This document shows positions 24,209 to 31,400 of a DNA stretch of 31,460 bases, one piece after another. How positions within the stretch are numbered: position 1 is the stretch's first letter; each line of letters begins with the position of its first letter. Origin of the DNA: Flavobacteriaceae bacterium. GTDB lineage: Bacteria > Bacteroidota > Bacteroidia > Flavobacteriales > Flavobacteriaceae. The notes below the pieces were generated by a model, which saw only the letters and a program-made list of their open reading frames with translations, was not told where the DNA came from and made no database searches. Position numbers and translations under genes: made by a program. The stretch is taken from positions 1 through 31,460 of the forward strand of contig CANCFZ010000004.1 in NCBI GenBank assembly GCA_947377425.1, written 5' to 3'.

Positions 24209-24252
24209 AGCATAGAAAATAGAATATAGAGAATAGAGCATAGAAAATAGAG
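24207..24252. repeat. Tandem ATAGA/GAATAG microsatellite-like repeat
   Basis: AGAGCATAGAAAATAG occurs identically at 24207-24222 and 24235-24250, separated by AATATAGAGAAT. The array begins within the DUF1697 stop codon and includes the right-hand 17-bp inverted-repeat copy. Confidence 0.85.
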
Positions 24253-24285
24253 GGTCATGGAAATTTGTTGTACATTAGTACTAAA

Positions 24286-25554
24286 ATGAACAAGGTGAAA
24301 AAGGAAAGTAAGTTAGTACGGTTTTGGAAAGTTCTTGGTCCGGGATTGATTACTGGTGCTAGTGATGATGATCCTTCGGGTATTGCAACTTATTCTCAGG
24401 CTGGTGCGGCTTATGGTTTGTCTACTTTGTGGACTTCTATCATTGCATTTCCTTTGATGGCAGCTATTCAGCAAATGTGCGCTAAGATTGGCTTGGTTAC
24501 TTCTCAGGGTTTGACTGGTGCTTTAAAAAAACATTATCCTAGACCTGTTTTGTATTTGATGTTGTTGTTTAGTTTTCCTGCAATTGTAATGAATATTGGT
24601 GCCGATATTGCCGGTATGGGTGCGGTTGGGAATTTACTTTTTCCTAAAATTGAGGCAACTTATTTTAGTGTTATTTTCACCATTCTACTTTTGTTTTTGA
24701 TTGTTTATTTACCTTATCAAAAGATTGCGGCGACTTTAAAATATTTGTGTATCGTTCTTTTGGTGTATTTGGTTGTACCTTTTTTATACCATCAAGATTG
24801 GTTGGATATTGCTAAAAACACGTTTATTCCGACGATTCAATTCAACAAAAATTTTATTAGTGTTTTGGTAGGTATTTTGGGAACTACAATTTCTCCGTAC
24901 TTATTCTTTTGGCAAGCTTCGATGGAAGTAGAAGAAATGGAACACAAGAAAAAACATCTGATTGTGAATAAGAAAATCATTCATGATATGAAACAAGATG
25001 TTGATTTTGGAATGTCTTTTTCGGGCGTGGTGATGTTTTTTATTATTTTGACTACTGGAACGGTTTTGTTTAAAGGCGGTATTCATCAAATTGATACTGT
25101 AGAACAAGCGGCAGCAGCTTTGAAACCACTTGCGGGTAATTTTGCTTATTTGTTGTTTGCGATAGGTGTTATTGGCACGGGACTTTTGGCTATACCGGTT
25201 TTGAGTGGTTCGTTGTCCTATATTATTACGGAAACTTTTGGCTGGGAACAAGGTTTAGATAAGAAATTTCACGAAGCAAAGGCGTTTTATATTGTAATGG
25301 CGATTTCATTAATCTTAGGATTATCATTGAATTATATTGGAATTTCTCCTGTAAAAGCTTTGATTTATACCGCCATTCTTTATGGATTGACAGCTCCGGT
25401 TTTGATTGCGATTATTCTTCATATTTCCAATAATAAAACCGTAATGGGAAAATTTACGAATAGTAGAACTTCAAATGTTCTTGGATTTGCTGCTTTGGGA
25501 ATTATGACAGCAGCTGCAGTAGTGCTGTTGTATCTTCAATTGGCAGGAGATTAA
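24286..25554 (+). CDS. Nramp-family-like transporter with variant metal-site motifs
   Basis: 422 residues with about eleven hydrophobic helices in the Nramp (LeuT-fold) arrangement. The TM1 segment reads GPGLITGASDDDPSGIATYS. Classical Mn/Fe transporters have DPGN, so here the Asp-Pro is kept but the Asn is replaced by an SGI sequence. In TM6 the classical MPH motif is absent; the matching segment reads TTISPYLFFWQASMEVEEME. These changes put the protein in the divergent bacterial Nramp-like group, some members of which carry Mg2+ instead of transition metals, so the substrate should not be assumed to be manganese. The start is ATG 24286; a TTG at 24265 is less likely. Downstream is rocD on the same strand. 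Confidence 0.9.
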   Translation: MNKVKKESKLVRFWKVLGPGLITGASDDDPSGIATYSQAGAAYGLSTLWTSIIAFPLMAAIQQMCAKIGLVTSQGLTGALKKHYPRPVLYLMLLFSFPAIVMNIGADIAGMGAVGNLLFPKIEATYFSVIFTILLLFLIVYLPYQKIAATLKYLCIVLLVYLVVPFLYHQDWLDIAKNTFIPTIQFNKNFISVLVGILGTTISPYLFFWQASMEVEEMEHKKKHLIVNKKIIHDMKQDVDFGMSFSGVVMFFIILTTGTVLFKGGIHQIDTVEQAAAALKPLAGNFAYLLFAIGVIGTGLLAIPVLSGSLSYIITETFGWEQGLDKKFHEAKAFYIVMAISLILGLSLNYIGISPVKALIYTAILYGLTAPVLIAIILHISNNKTVMGKFTNSRTSNVLGFAALGIMTAAAVVLLYLQLAGD

Positions 25555-25570
25555 ATAATATTACTAATCC

Positions 25571-25593
25571 GTGATTTAGAAATCACAATTTAA
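25571..25593 (+). terminator. Weak hairpin after the Nramp-like gene
   Basis: GTGATTT (25571-25577) pairs with AAATCAC (25580-25586) around a 2-base loop in the simple reading, followed by AATTTAATTT. The stem is AT-rich, so this is only a possible terminator. Confidence 0.3.
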
Positions 25594-25597
25594 TTTA

Positions 25598-25605
25598 TAC
25601 ATTTG
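25598..25605 (+). promoter_or_regulatory. Putative -7 box of rocD
   Basis: TACATTTG fits TAnnTTTG, 108 bases before the rocD ATG. It implies a leader of about 100 bases that contains the palindrome at 25647. Confidence 0.45.
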
Positions 25606-25646
25606 CTACATAATGGATGATTTCTCTCCAATAAGAAGGAATCGTG

Positions 25647-25662
25647 CCTGTCGGCAGACAGG
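25647..25662. repeat. REP-like palindrome in the rocD leader
   Basis: CCTGTC (25647-25652) and GACAGG (25657-25662) form inverted arms around GGCA. It resembles the CCTGCCGGCAGGCAGG-type repeats of Bacteroidota intergenic regions, from memory. It lies 51 bases before the rocD start codon. Confidence 0.6.
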
Positions 25663-25712
25663 TTGATATTTTATAAAAATCTGTAACGAGGTCAGATTAA
25701 AAACGAAAATTT

Positions 25713-26993
25713 ATGTCAGTTTTAGAAAAAATCAGTTCCGAAAAAATTATTTCGTTAGAAAATAAATACGGAGCACACAATTATCATCCGCTACCAGTGG
25801 TTTTGAGTAAAGGTGAAGGCGTTTATGTTTGGGATGTTGAAGGTAAAAAGTATTACGATTTCCTTTCGGCGTATTCGGCTGTTAATCAAGGGCATTGTCA
25901 TCCAAAAATTGTTGGAGCGATGATAGAACAAGCACAAACATTAACGTTAACTTCTCGTGCTTTTTACAATGACAAATTGGGTGTTTACGAAGAATATGTA
26001 ACCAAGTATTTTGGTTTTGACAAAGTATTACCAATGAATACAGGAGCCGAAGCAGTAGAAACGTCTTTGAAACTTTGTAGAAAATGGGCTTACGAGAAAA
26101 AAGGAATCGACGAAAATGAAGCACAAATAATTGTTTGTGACGGAAACTTTCATGGAAGAACAACAACCATCATTTCATTTTCAAATGATGAAAATGCCAG
26201 AAAGAATTTTGGACCGTATACCGCAGGATTTATTAAAATTCCTTACGATGACATCGAAGCATTAGAAAATGTACTTAAATCAACTAAAAATATTGCTGGT
26301 TTTCTTGTAGAACCAATTCAAGGCGAAGCTGGAGTTTATGTTCCGGCAGAAGATTATTTAGCGAAAGCGAAAGCACTTTGTGCAACAAACAATGTTTTAT
26401 TTATTGCCGATGAGGTTCAAACCGGAATTGCAAGAACAGGTTCGATTTTGGCTGTTTGCGGAAATTGTACTTGTGAAAATGCTTGTGAAAAACAAGCGAC
26501 TTATGTAGCTCCAGATATTTTGATATTAGGTAAAGCTTTGTCTGGTGGTGCTTATCCAGTATCGGCAGTTTTGGCAAACGATCATATTATGAATGTAATT
26601 AAACCCGGACAACATGGATCTACTTTTGGTGGAAATCCTATTGCTGGCGCGGTTGCAATTGCAGCTTTGGATGTGGTTAATGAAGAGAAATTATCTCAAA
26701 ATGCACGTCGATTGGGTAAAATCTTCAGAGAAAAGATAGCTGAATTTATAAAAACTTCTACTATTGCAACTTTAGTTCGCGGCAAAGGATTGTTGAATGC
26801 TATAGTAATCAACGATACTGAAGAAAGTGATACTGCTTGGAATATTTGTATGGCTTTAAGAGATAACGGCTTATTGGCTAAACCAACGCACGGAAACATC
26901 ATTCGTTTTGCTCCGCCATTAGTAATGAATGAAGAGCAATTAATGGATTGCGTTTCGATTATTATCAAAACATTAAAGCAATTTGAAAAGTAA
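25713..26993 (+). CDS. rocD: Ornithine--oxo-acid aminotransferase
   Basis: 426 residues, class III PLP aminotransferase. It transfers the delta-amino group of ornithine to 2-oxoglutarate to give glutamate semialdehyde, linking arginine/ornithine breakdown to proline and glutamate. The N-terminus (KYGAHNYHPLPVVLSKGEGV) is characteristic of ornithine aminotransferase. The PLP-binding lysine is Lys274 in ILGKALSGGAYP, and the ring-binding Asp is Asp233 in IADEVQTG. Residues 249-258 carry a CGNCTCENAC insert (Cys249, 252, 254, 258) just after RTGSILAV, where other family members have a short linker; it looks like a possible metal-binding loop. The gene has a long repeat-bearing leader and a strong bidirectional terminator. 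Confidence 0.96.
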   Translation: MSVLEKISSEKIISLENKYGAHNYHPLPVVLSKGEGVYVWDVEGKKYYDFLSAYSAVNQGHCHPKIVGAMIEQAQTLTLTSRAFYNDKLGVYEEYVTKYFGFDKVLPMNTGAEAVETSLKLCRKWAYEKKGIDENEAQIIVCDGNFHGRTTTIISFSNDENARKNFGPYTAGFIKIPYDDIEALENVLKSTKNIAGFLVEPIQGEAGVYVPAEDYLAKAKALCATNNVLFIADEVQTGIARTGSILAVCGNCTCENACEKQATYVAPDILILGKALSGGAYPVSAVLANDHIMNVIKPGQHGSTFGGNPIAGAVAIAALDVVNEEKLSQNARRLGKIFREKIAEFIKTSTIATLVRGKGLLNAIVINDTEESDTAWNICMALRDNGLLAKPTHGNIIRFAPPLVMNEEQLMDCVSIIIKTLKQFEK

Positions 26994-27013
26994 TTAGATT
27001 TTTTTCTTAACAA

Positions 27014-27056
27014 AAAAAAGCCGCTTTAATTTCAATAATTAAAGCGGCTTTTGTTT
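27014..27056. terminator. Strong bidirectional terminator after rocD
   Basis: AAGCCGCTTTAATT (27018-27031) pairs with AATTAAAGCGGCTT (27037-27050), flanked by A and T runs. It is shared by rocD and the convergent CCC-motif gene, whose stop is at 27057. Confidence 0.92.
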
Positions 27057-27392
27057 TTAATGAAGATTTTGTAAATCTTTCATACGTTCCTGTAATAAAG
27101 CAGGATCGCTCAAAGCGTCTAGTCCAATCATTTTTATTATCCAAATGAAGTATAGAAGTGATATAGCATTAATTATAATTCCAATGATGCACAGTATTTT
27201 GCCTGTATTTAAGTTTTTATAGTTGTCAAATCGCTCAGGAAATTGATTGTAAAGAATTAAATCTTTATGGGTTAATACTAATCCGACAATTCCTAAAGCC
27301 AATCCAAACACGCCATAACAACAGCAGGTTAAAATTGATACTATTCCTAATACTAGTGCGGCGGTGGCATTTGGTAATTTTTGGTTTTCCAT
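27057..27392 (-). CDS. CCC-motif membrane protein (DUF4190-like)
   Basis: 111 residues with two membrane segments: ATAALVLGIVSILTCCCYGV with GLALGIVGLVL, and ILCIIGIIINAISLLYFIWI. The CCC triplet in the first helix region and the overall layout (ALVLGIVS... GLxLGIVGLVL... GKILCIIGIIIN) match the CCC-motif membrane protein family of Bacteroidota, related to DUF4190. The function is unknown. It lies 18 bases after the DUF2752 gene on the same strand and probably shares its transcript. Confidence 0.88.
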   Translation of the reverse strand: MENQKLPNATAALVLGIVSILTCCCYGVFGLALGIVGLVLTHKDLILYNQFPERFDNYKNLNTGKILCIIGIIINAISLLYFIWIIKMIGLDALSDPALLQERMKDLQNLH

Positions 27393-27410
27393 TGTTTTTT
27401 AAATTTATAG

Positions 27411-27692
27411 TTAGAAAAGAAATCTCATTTTGTAAACATACGAAACTATCATTATTAAAGCATTGACAATTGCCAATGAAATAACTATTTTTTGATAATT
27501 ATGTTTTTTGTCAATTACGAATAAAGCAATTGAAAGGAAGAAAAGAATTGTGGTATAAATGGCCGGAAATATAAAAAATGCTTTTTCAAATTCTCCATGT
27601 AAGATAAAATTTATGGAACGCTGTATGCCGCATCCGATGCAATCTACACCAAACATTTTTTTGAACATACAAGGCAACATGTATTTTTCCAT
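27411..27692 (-). CDS. DUF2752 membrane protein
   Basis: 93 residues. The DUF2752 signature is clear near the N-terminus: PCMFKKMFGVDCIGCGIQRS, i.e. a Cys and a G-x-x-C-x-G-C-G-x-Q-R motif. Two hydrophobic helices follow (FFIFPAIYTTILFFLSIALF and IVISLAIVNALIMIVSYVY). DUF2752 proteins are small inner-membrane proteins of unknown function, often next to the CCC-motif family as here. The start at 27690-27692 is the only ATG giving the complete motif with its usual preceding residues. Confidence 0.9.
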   Translation of the reverse strand: MEKYMLPCMFKKMFGVDCIGCGIQRSINFILHGEFEKAFFIFPAIYTTILFFLSIALFVIDKKHNYQKIVISLAIVNALIMIVSYVYKMRFLF

Positions 27693-27758
27693 AGTATTCT
27701 TTTCTTTGACAATTTTACAAATAAATAATTAAAAACCCTCAAACTAATTTAAGTTTTC

Positions 27759-27766
27759 TATTTTTG
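27759..27766 (+). promoter_or_regulatory. Putative -7 box for the small membrane protein/Smr pair
   Basis: TATTTTTG fits TAnnTTTG, 17 bases before the ATG at 27784, implying a very short leader. Confidence 0.4.
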
Positions 27767-27783
27767 GATTTTAAAATGACAAC

Positions 27784-27966
27784 ATGAAAAAGTTTTTTAT
27801 TCCGATAATGATTATTGCAGTTTTTGGTGCTTTCTATCAACAAAATTCTCCAAAACCAAATGTATATATTACGGTAATTTGCATCGCTATTTTTATATTT
27901 GGTATGATGAAATTATCAGCAAAAATCCCACCTAAAGACAACGAAGATGACAACACAAGTATTTAA
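27784..27966 (+). CDS. Small membrane protein of unknown function
   Basis: 60 residues. One hydrophobic helix at the N-terminus (FFIPIMIIAVFGAFY) and another from about residue 28 (YITVICIAIFIFGMMKL), then an acidic tail (PPKDNEDDNTSI). It is small but credible because a -7 box lies just upstream and its end overlaps the start of the Smr-domain gene by 20 bases in another frame, which is typical of coupled genes. The function is unknown. Confidence 0.65.
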   Translation: MKKFFIPIMIIAVFGAFYQQNSPKPNVYITVICIAIFIFGMMKLSAKIPPKDNEDDNTSI

Positions 27967-28510
27967 TATTGGCGACAAAGTTTCGGTGCTTGATGATGCC
28001 ATCGACGGAGTAGTGATAGGAATTAAAAATAATGAAATTACACTCGAAACTATCGATGGATTTCCGATGACTTATTTTGTCAATGAATTGATTAAAATAA
28101 ACAATACCAGTCAATTAAATTCGATTAAGAAAAGTGATACATTAGATAAAATAAATAACGATAGCCAGCCTTCAAAAAAACAAAACAGTCCAGTTTTTAA
28201 GTCGGATAAAATTGAAAGAGGCGTTCCTGAGTTTGATTTACATATTGAAAAATTAGTAAAAAATCCACGTGGAATGAACAACTATGACATCTTAACTATT
28301 CAAACAGAAACAGCAAAACGACACATCGAATTTGCTATCAAAAATCGCATTCCGAAAATCGTTTTTATACATGGTGTTGGCGAAGGAGTTTTAAAAGCTG
28401 AGCTTGATTTTATGTTGAAGAATTATGACAACATTTCGTTCCAAGATGCCAATTATCAAAAATATGGATCAGGTGCAACCGAAATTTATTTTAAACAAAA
28501 TACCAAATAA
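27947..28510 (+). CDS. Smr-domain protein
   Basis: 187 residues. The N-terminal 45 residues (NIGDKVSVLDDAIDGVVIGI) form a small beta domain like the one that precedes Smr in Bacteroidota MutS2-like proteins. A lysine-rich linker follows. Residues about 95-185 are an Smr domain, with its FDLHIEKL segment, the hallmark HGVGEGVLKAEL and a final GSGATEIYF. Smr domains are nicking or RNA-cleaving endonuclease modules; here there is no MutS ATPase part, so the role may be in ribosome rescue or RNA turnover, as shown for some stand-alone Smr proteins. This last point is inference. Confidence 0.92.
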   Translation: MTTQVFNIGDKVSVLDDAIDGVVIGIKNNEITLETIDGFPMTYFVNELIKINNTSQLNSIKKSDTLDKINNDSQPSKKQNSPVFKSDKIERGVPEFDLHIEKLVKNPRGMNNYDILTIQTETAKRHIEFAIKNRIPKIVFIHGVGEGVLKAELDFMLKNYDNISFQDANYQKYGSGATEIYFKQNTK

Positions 28511-28525
28511 TCGCCTCTGAAATTT

Positions 28526-28533
28526 TAACTTTG
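28526..28533 (+). promoter_or_regulatory. Putative -7 box of the cysteine desulfurase gene
   Basis: TAACTTTG fits TAnnTTTG, 16 bases before the ATG at 28550. The leader would be only a few bases long. Confidence 0.45.
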
Positions 28534-28549
28534 CCTTTCAAAATTCTCC

Positions 28550-29671
28550 ATGAAAAAAATATATCTCGATAACGCAGCAACTACTCCACTTCGTCAGGAA
28601 GTGATTTCCGAAATGATGAATGTGCTTCAAAATGATTTTGGAAATCCTTCCTCAACACATAGTTTTGGACGAAGTGCTAAAACGGTTTTGGAAACTTCTA
28701 GAAAGTCAATTGCTAAATTGATGGGTTGTAATGCTCAGGAAATTATTTTTACTTCAAACGCAACCGAAGCTACCAATTGGATTCTTAAAAGTGCTGTAAA
28801 AGATTTACACGTTCAACGTATCATTACCAGCAAGATTGAGCATCATGCAACTTTATATACGGTTAGGCATTTACAAAACAAGCATACTATTGAAGTTGAT
28901 TTTGTAAATATTCTTCCAAATGGCGCTATCGATATGACACATTTAGTGGATTTGCTTTCAAAAGAAGGAAAAACGTTAGTAACGCTAATGCACGTTAATA
29001 ATGAAATTGGAACTGTTTTAGATATTGAGAAAACAGGAAGAATTTGTCATCAACACAATGCTCTATTTCATTGTGATACTGTGCAATCTGTTGGAAAAAC
29101 GGAATTTAATTTGAATGAACTACCTGTTGATTTTGTTGTAGCAAGCGCCCATAAATTTCACGGACCAAAAGGTGCTGGATTTGCCTATGTAAAAAAAGGT
29201 ATTGTTTTACAACCAATTCTTTTTGGCGGTGAACAAGAAAAAGGACTTCGTGCAGGAACGGAAGCTGTGCATCAAGTGGCTGGAATGGCTAAGGCATTGG
29301 AATTATCTTATGAATTTTTGAATTCCGAAAGAAAAGATATTGCCAATTTAAAAAGCTATTGTGAAGCCCAATTGATTGCCAATTTTACTGATATCAAAGT
29401 GAATGGAACAGATACATTCTATAATATTTTGAATGTATTGTTGCCTTTTTCAGAAGATAAAACTGCGATGATATTGTTCAACTTGGATATGAAAGGTATT
29501 GCCGTTTCTCGTGGTAGTGCTTGCCAAAGTGGTAGTATAAAACCCTCTCATGTTTTAGCAGAAATCCTTGAAGATGGTGATTTGAAGAAACCAAGTCTCC
29601 GCATTTCATTCAGTCATTATAACACCAAGGAAGATATTGATGCTTTGATTGATGGATTAAAAGGAGTTTAG
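28550..29671 (+). CDS. Cysteine desulfurase, NifS/IscS family
   Basis: 373 residues, class V PLP aminotransferase fold. It takes sulfur from cysteine as a persulfide for iron-sulfur clusters or tRNA thiolation, leaving alanine. The N-terminus (IYLDNAATTPLRQEV) is the family signature. The PLP lysine is Lys202 in ASAHKFHGPKG, and the persulfide-forming cysteine is Cys325 in SRGSACQSGS. His in the SKIEHHATL segment stacks on PLP. The active-site loop lies in the longer group I (NifS/IscS-like) context and not the SufS type. No isc or suf partner is nearby, so which pathway it serves is open. The 3' end overlaps the convergent DUF1801 gene by 4 bases. Confidence 0.94.
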   Translation: MKKIYLDNAATTPLRQEVISEMMNVLQNDFGNPSSTHSFGRSAKTVLETSRKSIAKLMGCNAQEIIFTSNATEATNWILKSAVKDLHVQRIITSKIEHHATLYTVRHLQNKHTIEVDFVNILPNGAIDMTHLVDLLSKEGKTLVTLMHVNNEIGTVLDIEKTGRICHQHNALFHCDTVQSVGKTEFNLNELPVDFVVASAHKFHGPKGAGFAYVKKGIVLQPILFGGEQEKGLRAGTEAVHQVAGMAKALELSYEFLNSERKDIANLKSYCEAQLIANFTDIKVNGTDTFYNILNVLLPFSEDKTAMILFNLDMKGIAVSRGSACQSGSIKPSHVLAEILEDGDLKKPSLRISFSHYNTKEDIDALIDGLKGV

Positions 29672-30036
29672 TGTATACTTTTTAAATTTCTTGTTGTTTC
29701 TTCTACTCTAAATTGTACTATTCTTGTTATCAAATCTAATGGTAACGGCTCGTTTATTGGAAATTGTACTGACCCTTTTCCTTGTTTATATTTCGATAAT
29801 TCCGCATTGAATTCTTCATGACCTGTTGGTGTAGCATAAAATCCAATGTGATTTTTATATCCTGCAAAATACACTAGTGGTTTCTTAAACAATTTATACG
29901 CTGGCATGCCATAACTGATACTTTCTTCTGCTTTGGGCGCTACTGTTTTTATGGTTGCACGCATTGTATTCAATAGTAATTGAATGTCTTTTGGGAATGT
30001 TGCAATGTATTCTGTTGTGGTAGTTGGTTTGTTCAT
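29668..30036 (-). CDS. DUF1801 (YdhG-like) protein
   Basis: 122 residues, full length for DUF1801. The recognisable run is IKTVAPKAEESISYGMPAYK followed by LVYFAGYKNHIGFYA and QFPINEPLPLDLITRIVQFR. The fold is like frataxin-related YdhG of Bacillus, and some members have been called iron chaperones, but function is not settled. Its being next to a cysteine desulfurase is suggestive of iron-sulfur work, yet the genes are convergent, so co-transcription is excluded. A -7-like TATATTTG lies on the minus strand at 30087-30094. Confidence 0.92.
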   Translation of the reverse strand: MNKPTTTTEYIATFPKDIQLLLNTMRATIKTVAPKAEESISYGMPAYKLFKKPLVYFAGYKNHIGFYATPTGHEEFNAELSKYKQGKGSVQFPINEPLPLDLITRIVQFRVEETTRNLKSIH

Positions 30037-30209
30037 AAGATTTTGCTTTGTATAAATAAACCTTAATTGAAAGCATTTTATTTTAACAAATATAAAAAAA
30101 TCTTAACCATTTAATCGTTGAAAATTTGGGTTATTATTTTTTACTTTGTCTGGATTGCAAAAGCACTTTGTCCACTATACGAACTATTTAACTCTAAGTG
30201 ATTTTATAA

Positions 30210-30245
30210 ATGAAAAAATCCGTTTTGGGTTACAAAACGGATTTT
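30210..30245 (-). terminator. Terminator of the carboxypeptidase-like regulatory domain gene
   Basis: AAAATCCGTTTTG (30215-30227) pairs with CAAAACGGATTTT (30233-30245) around a 5-base loop; on the minus strand it ends in a T run. It lies 22 bases past the stop. Confidence 0.9.
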
Positions 30246-30266
30246 AAGTTGGGTTGTGTGGAGGCA

Positions 30267-31187
30267 TTAGCTTGCTTTGTTTAATTGAGCGATAGCGGCT
30301 AATGTTACTTTTAGGTCTGTTCTTTCTCCGTTGGCTACTATTATTGTAACTGGTTGTGTTTCGTAGCCTTCTTTTGAGAATGAGAATTGATAGGTTCCTT
30401 GTGGGAAGGTTTTTACGTAGAAGTGTCCTTTTGTTTTTGTTTTAAATGTTGCCATGTTGTCTCCTGCAATTGCTGTTACTCCAGAGATTGGGTTGTTCGA
30501 GTCGTCGACTACTAGGCAACGGATTGCTAAAGGGTGTGTGCCTGGGTTTATGACTTTTCGGCTGCTGGTGTAGCTGGCGTAGAACTCTGGATAGGCGTCT
30601 TTTATAACTCCTACTAATACATCCATGTGGTCTTTTAGCATGGTATCTGTTGTGTTGAACAACTGTTTTAGTGTCATTGTAGCAATTTTTTTTGTTACGA
30701 TGCCTGTTCTTGGTTTTGGGATTGATACATCAAATTTATCAATAGCTTTTCTTAAGTCTATTATAACAGGGTCGTCTACTCCATAATGTGCTAAGTCTGG
30801 AATGTGAGCTTTTGCTTTGTCGTAGATGATGTTGCAGACGATTACTAGAATGTTGTCTGCTAATCTGCGTAGTTGAGGACTTGTGTATTTTACTTCTTTT
30901 AATAGTACTAAGTTGTTAGTATTTACTGCATAGCCTTGCACTCTTCTAGCAACATCGGATGCTTTGGTGATTGCTATGTTTCTTAGTGAATCTTTGTCGT
31001 TTGCAATCCCTTTGCGGTTTAGGCTTTGAGAGCTACCATAATTAGTAATTGAAATGATGTTGCTTTCCAAATTGGTTTTGTACTCTACCATTTGTGGCAT
31101 TGCATCGATAATTACCGAGTCTGTTACTTGAAGTAAATCACGTGTTACTTCGTACATGCTTAATTTTTTTTCTTCGATTCTTTTCAT
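30267..31187 (-). CDS. Cytosolic protein with C-terminal carboxypeptidase-regulatory-like domain
   Basis: 306 residues with no signal peptide or membrane segment, which is unusual because the C-terminal carboxypeptidase-regulatory-like (CarbopepD_reg-type) beta-sandwich is mostly found in exported Bacteroidota proteins. That domain is at about residues 222-300 (IRCLVVDDSNNPISGVTAIA, KTKTKGHFYVKTFPQGTYQF, SFSKEGYETQPVTIIV). The first 220 residues are mainly helical, with a pattern of long helices (LRRLADNILVIVCNIIYDKA, LKQLFNTTDTMLKDHMDVLV). I do not recognise the N-terminal family. Near-repeats of TTTTAAATG lie just upstream of the start, and the next upstream element is the tandem repeat at the window end. 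Confidence 0.8.
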   Translation of the reverse strand: MKRIEEKKLSMYEVTRDLLQVTDSVIIDAMPQMVEYKTNLESNIISITNYGSSQSLNRKGIANDKDSLRNIAITKASDVARRVQGYAVNTNNLVLLKEVKYTSPQLRRLADNILVIVCNIIYDKAKAHIPDLAHYGVDDPVIIDLRKAIDKFDVSIPKPRTGIVTKKIATMTLKQLFNTTDTMLKDHMDVLVGVIKDAYPEFYASYTSSRKVINPGTHPLAIRCLVVDDSNNPISGVTAIAGDNMATFKTKTKGHFYVKTFPQGTYQFSFSKEGYETQPVTIIVANGERTDLKVTLAAIAQLNKAS

Positions 31188-31216
31188 GTTTTAAATGTTT
31201 TAAATGTTATTAAATG
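31188..31216. repeat. Short TTTTAAATG direct repeats before a gene start
   Basis: TTTTAAATG occurs twice in a row (31189-31197 and 31198-31206), followed by a variant TTATTAAATG (31207-31216). The array lies directly upstream of the ATG of the minus-strand gene, so it would be part of its leader. Confidence 0.7.
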
Positions 31217-31400
31217 TTTTATTTTCTTATAACTGATTTTTTATTTGATTCGTATTTTTTATATTGTGAAAATGTATTTATTTAACTGATTTTTAGCATT
31301 TTAACATAATTAAATGTTAAAGAGGTGTTTTATTTGTGCTTTTTAAAAACGCTGGGAAGTGCCGTAAACATTGCGTTTTTGAATTTAAAATTGTATGTTT

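Noticed and set aside
24265..24285. TTG start of the Nramp-like gene adding seven residues.
   Set aside because: The ATG at 24286 gives a normal cytoplasmic N-terminus before TM1; the extension has no support.
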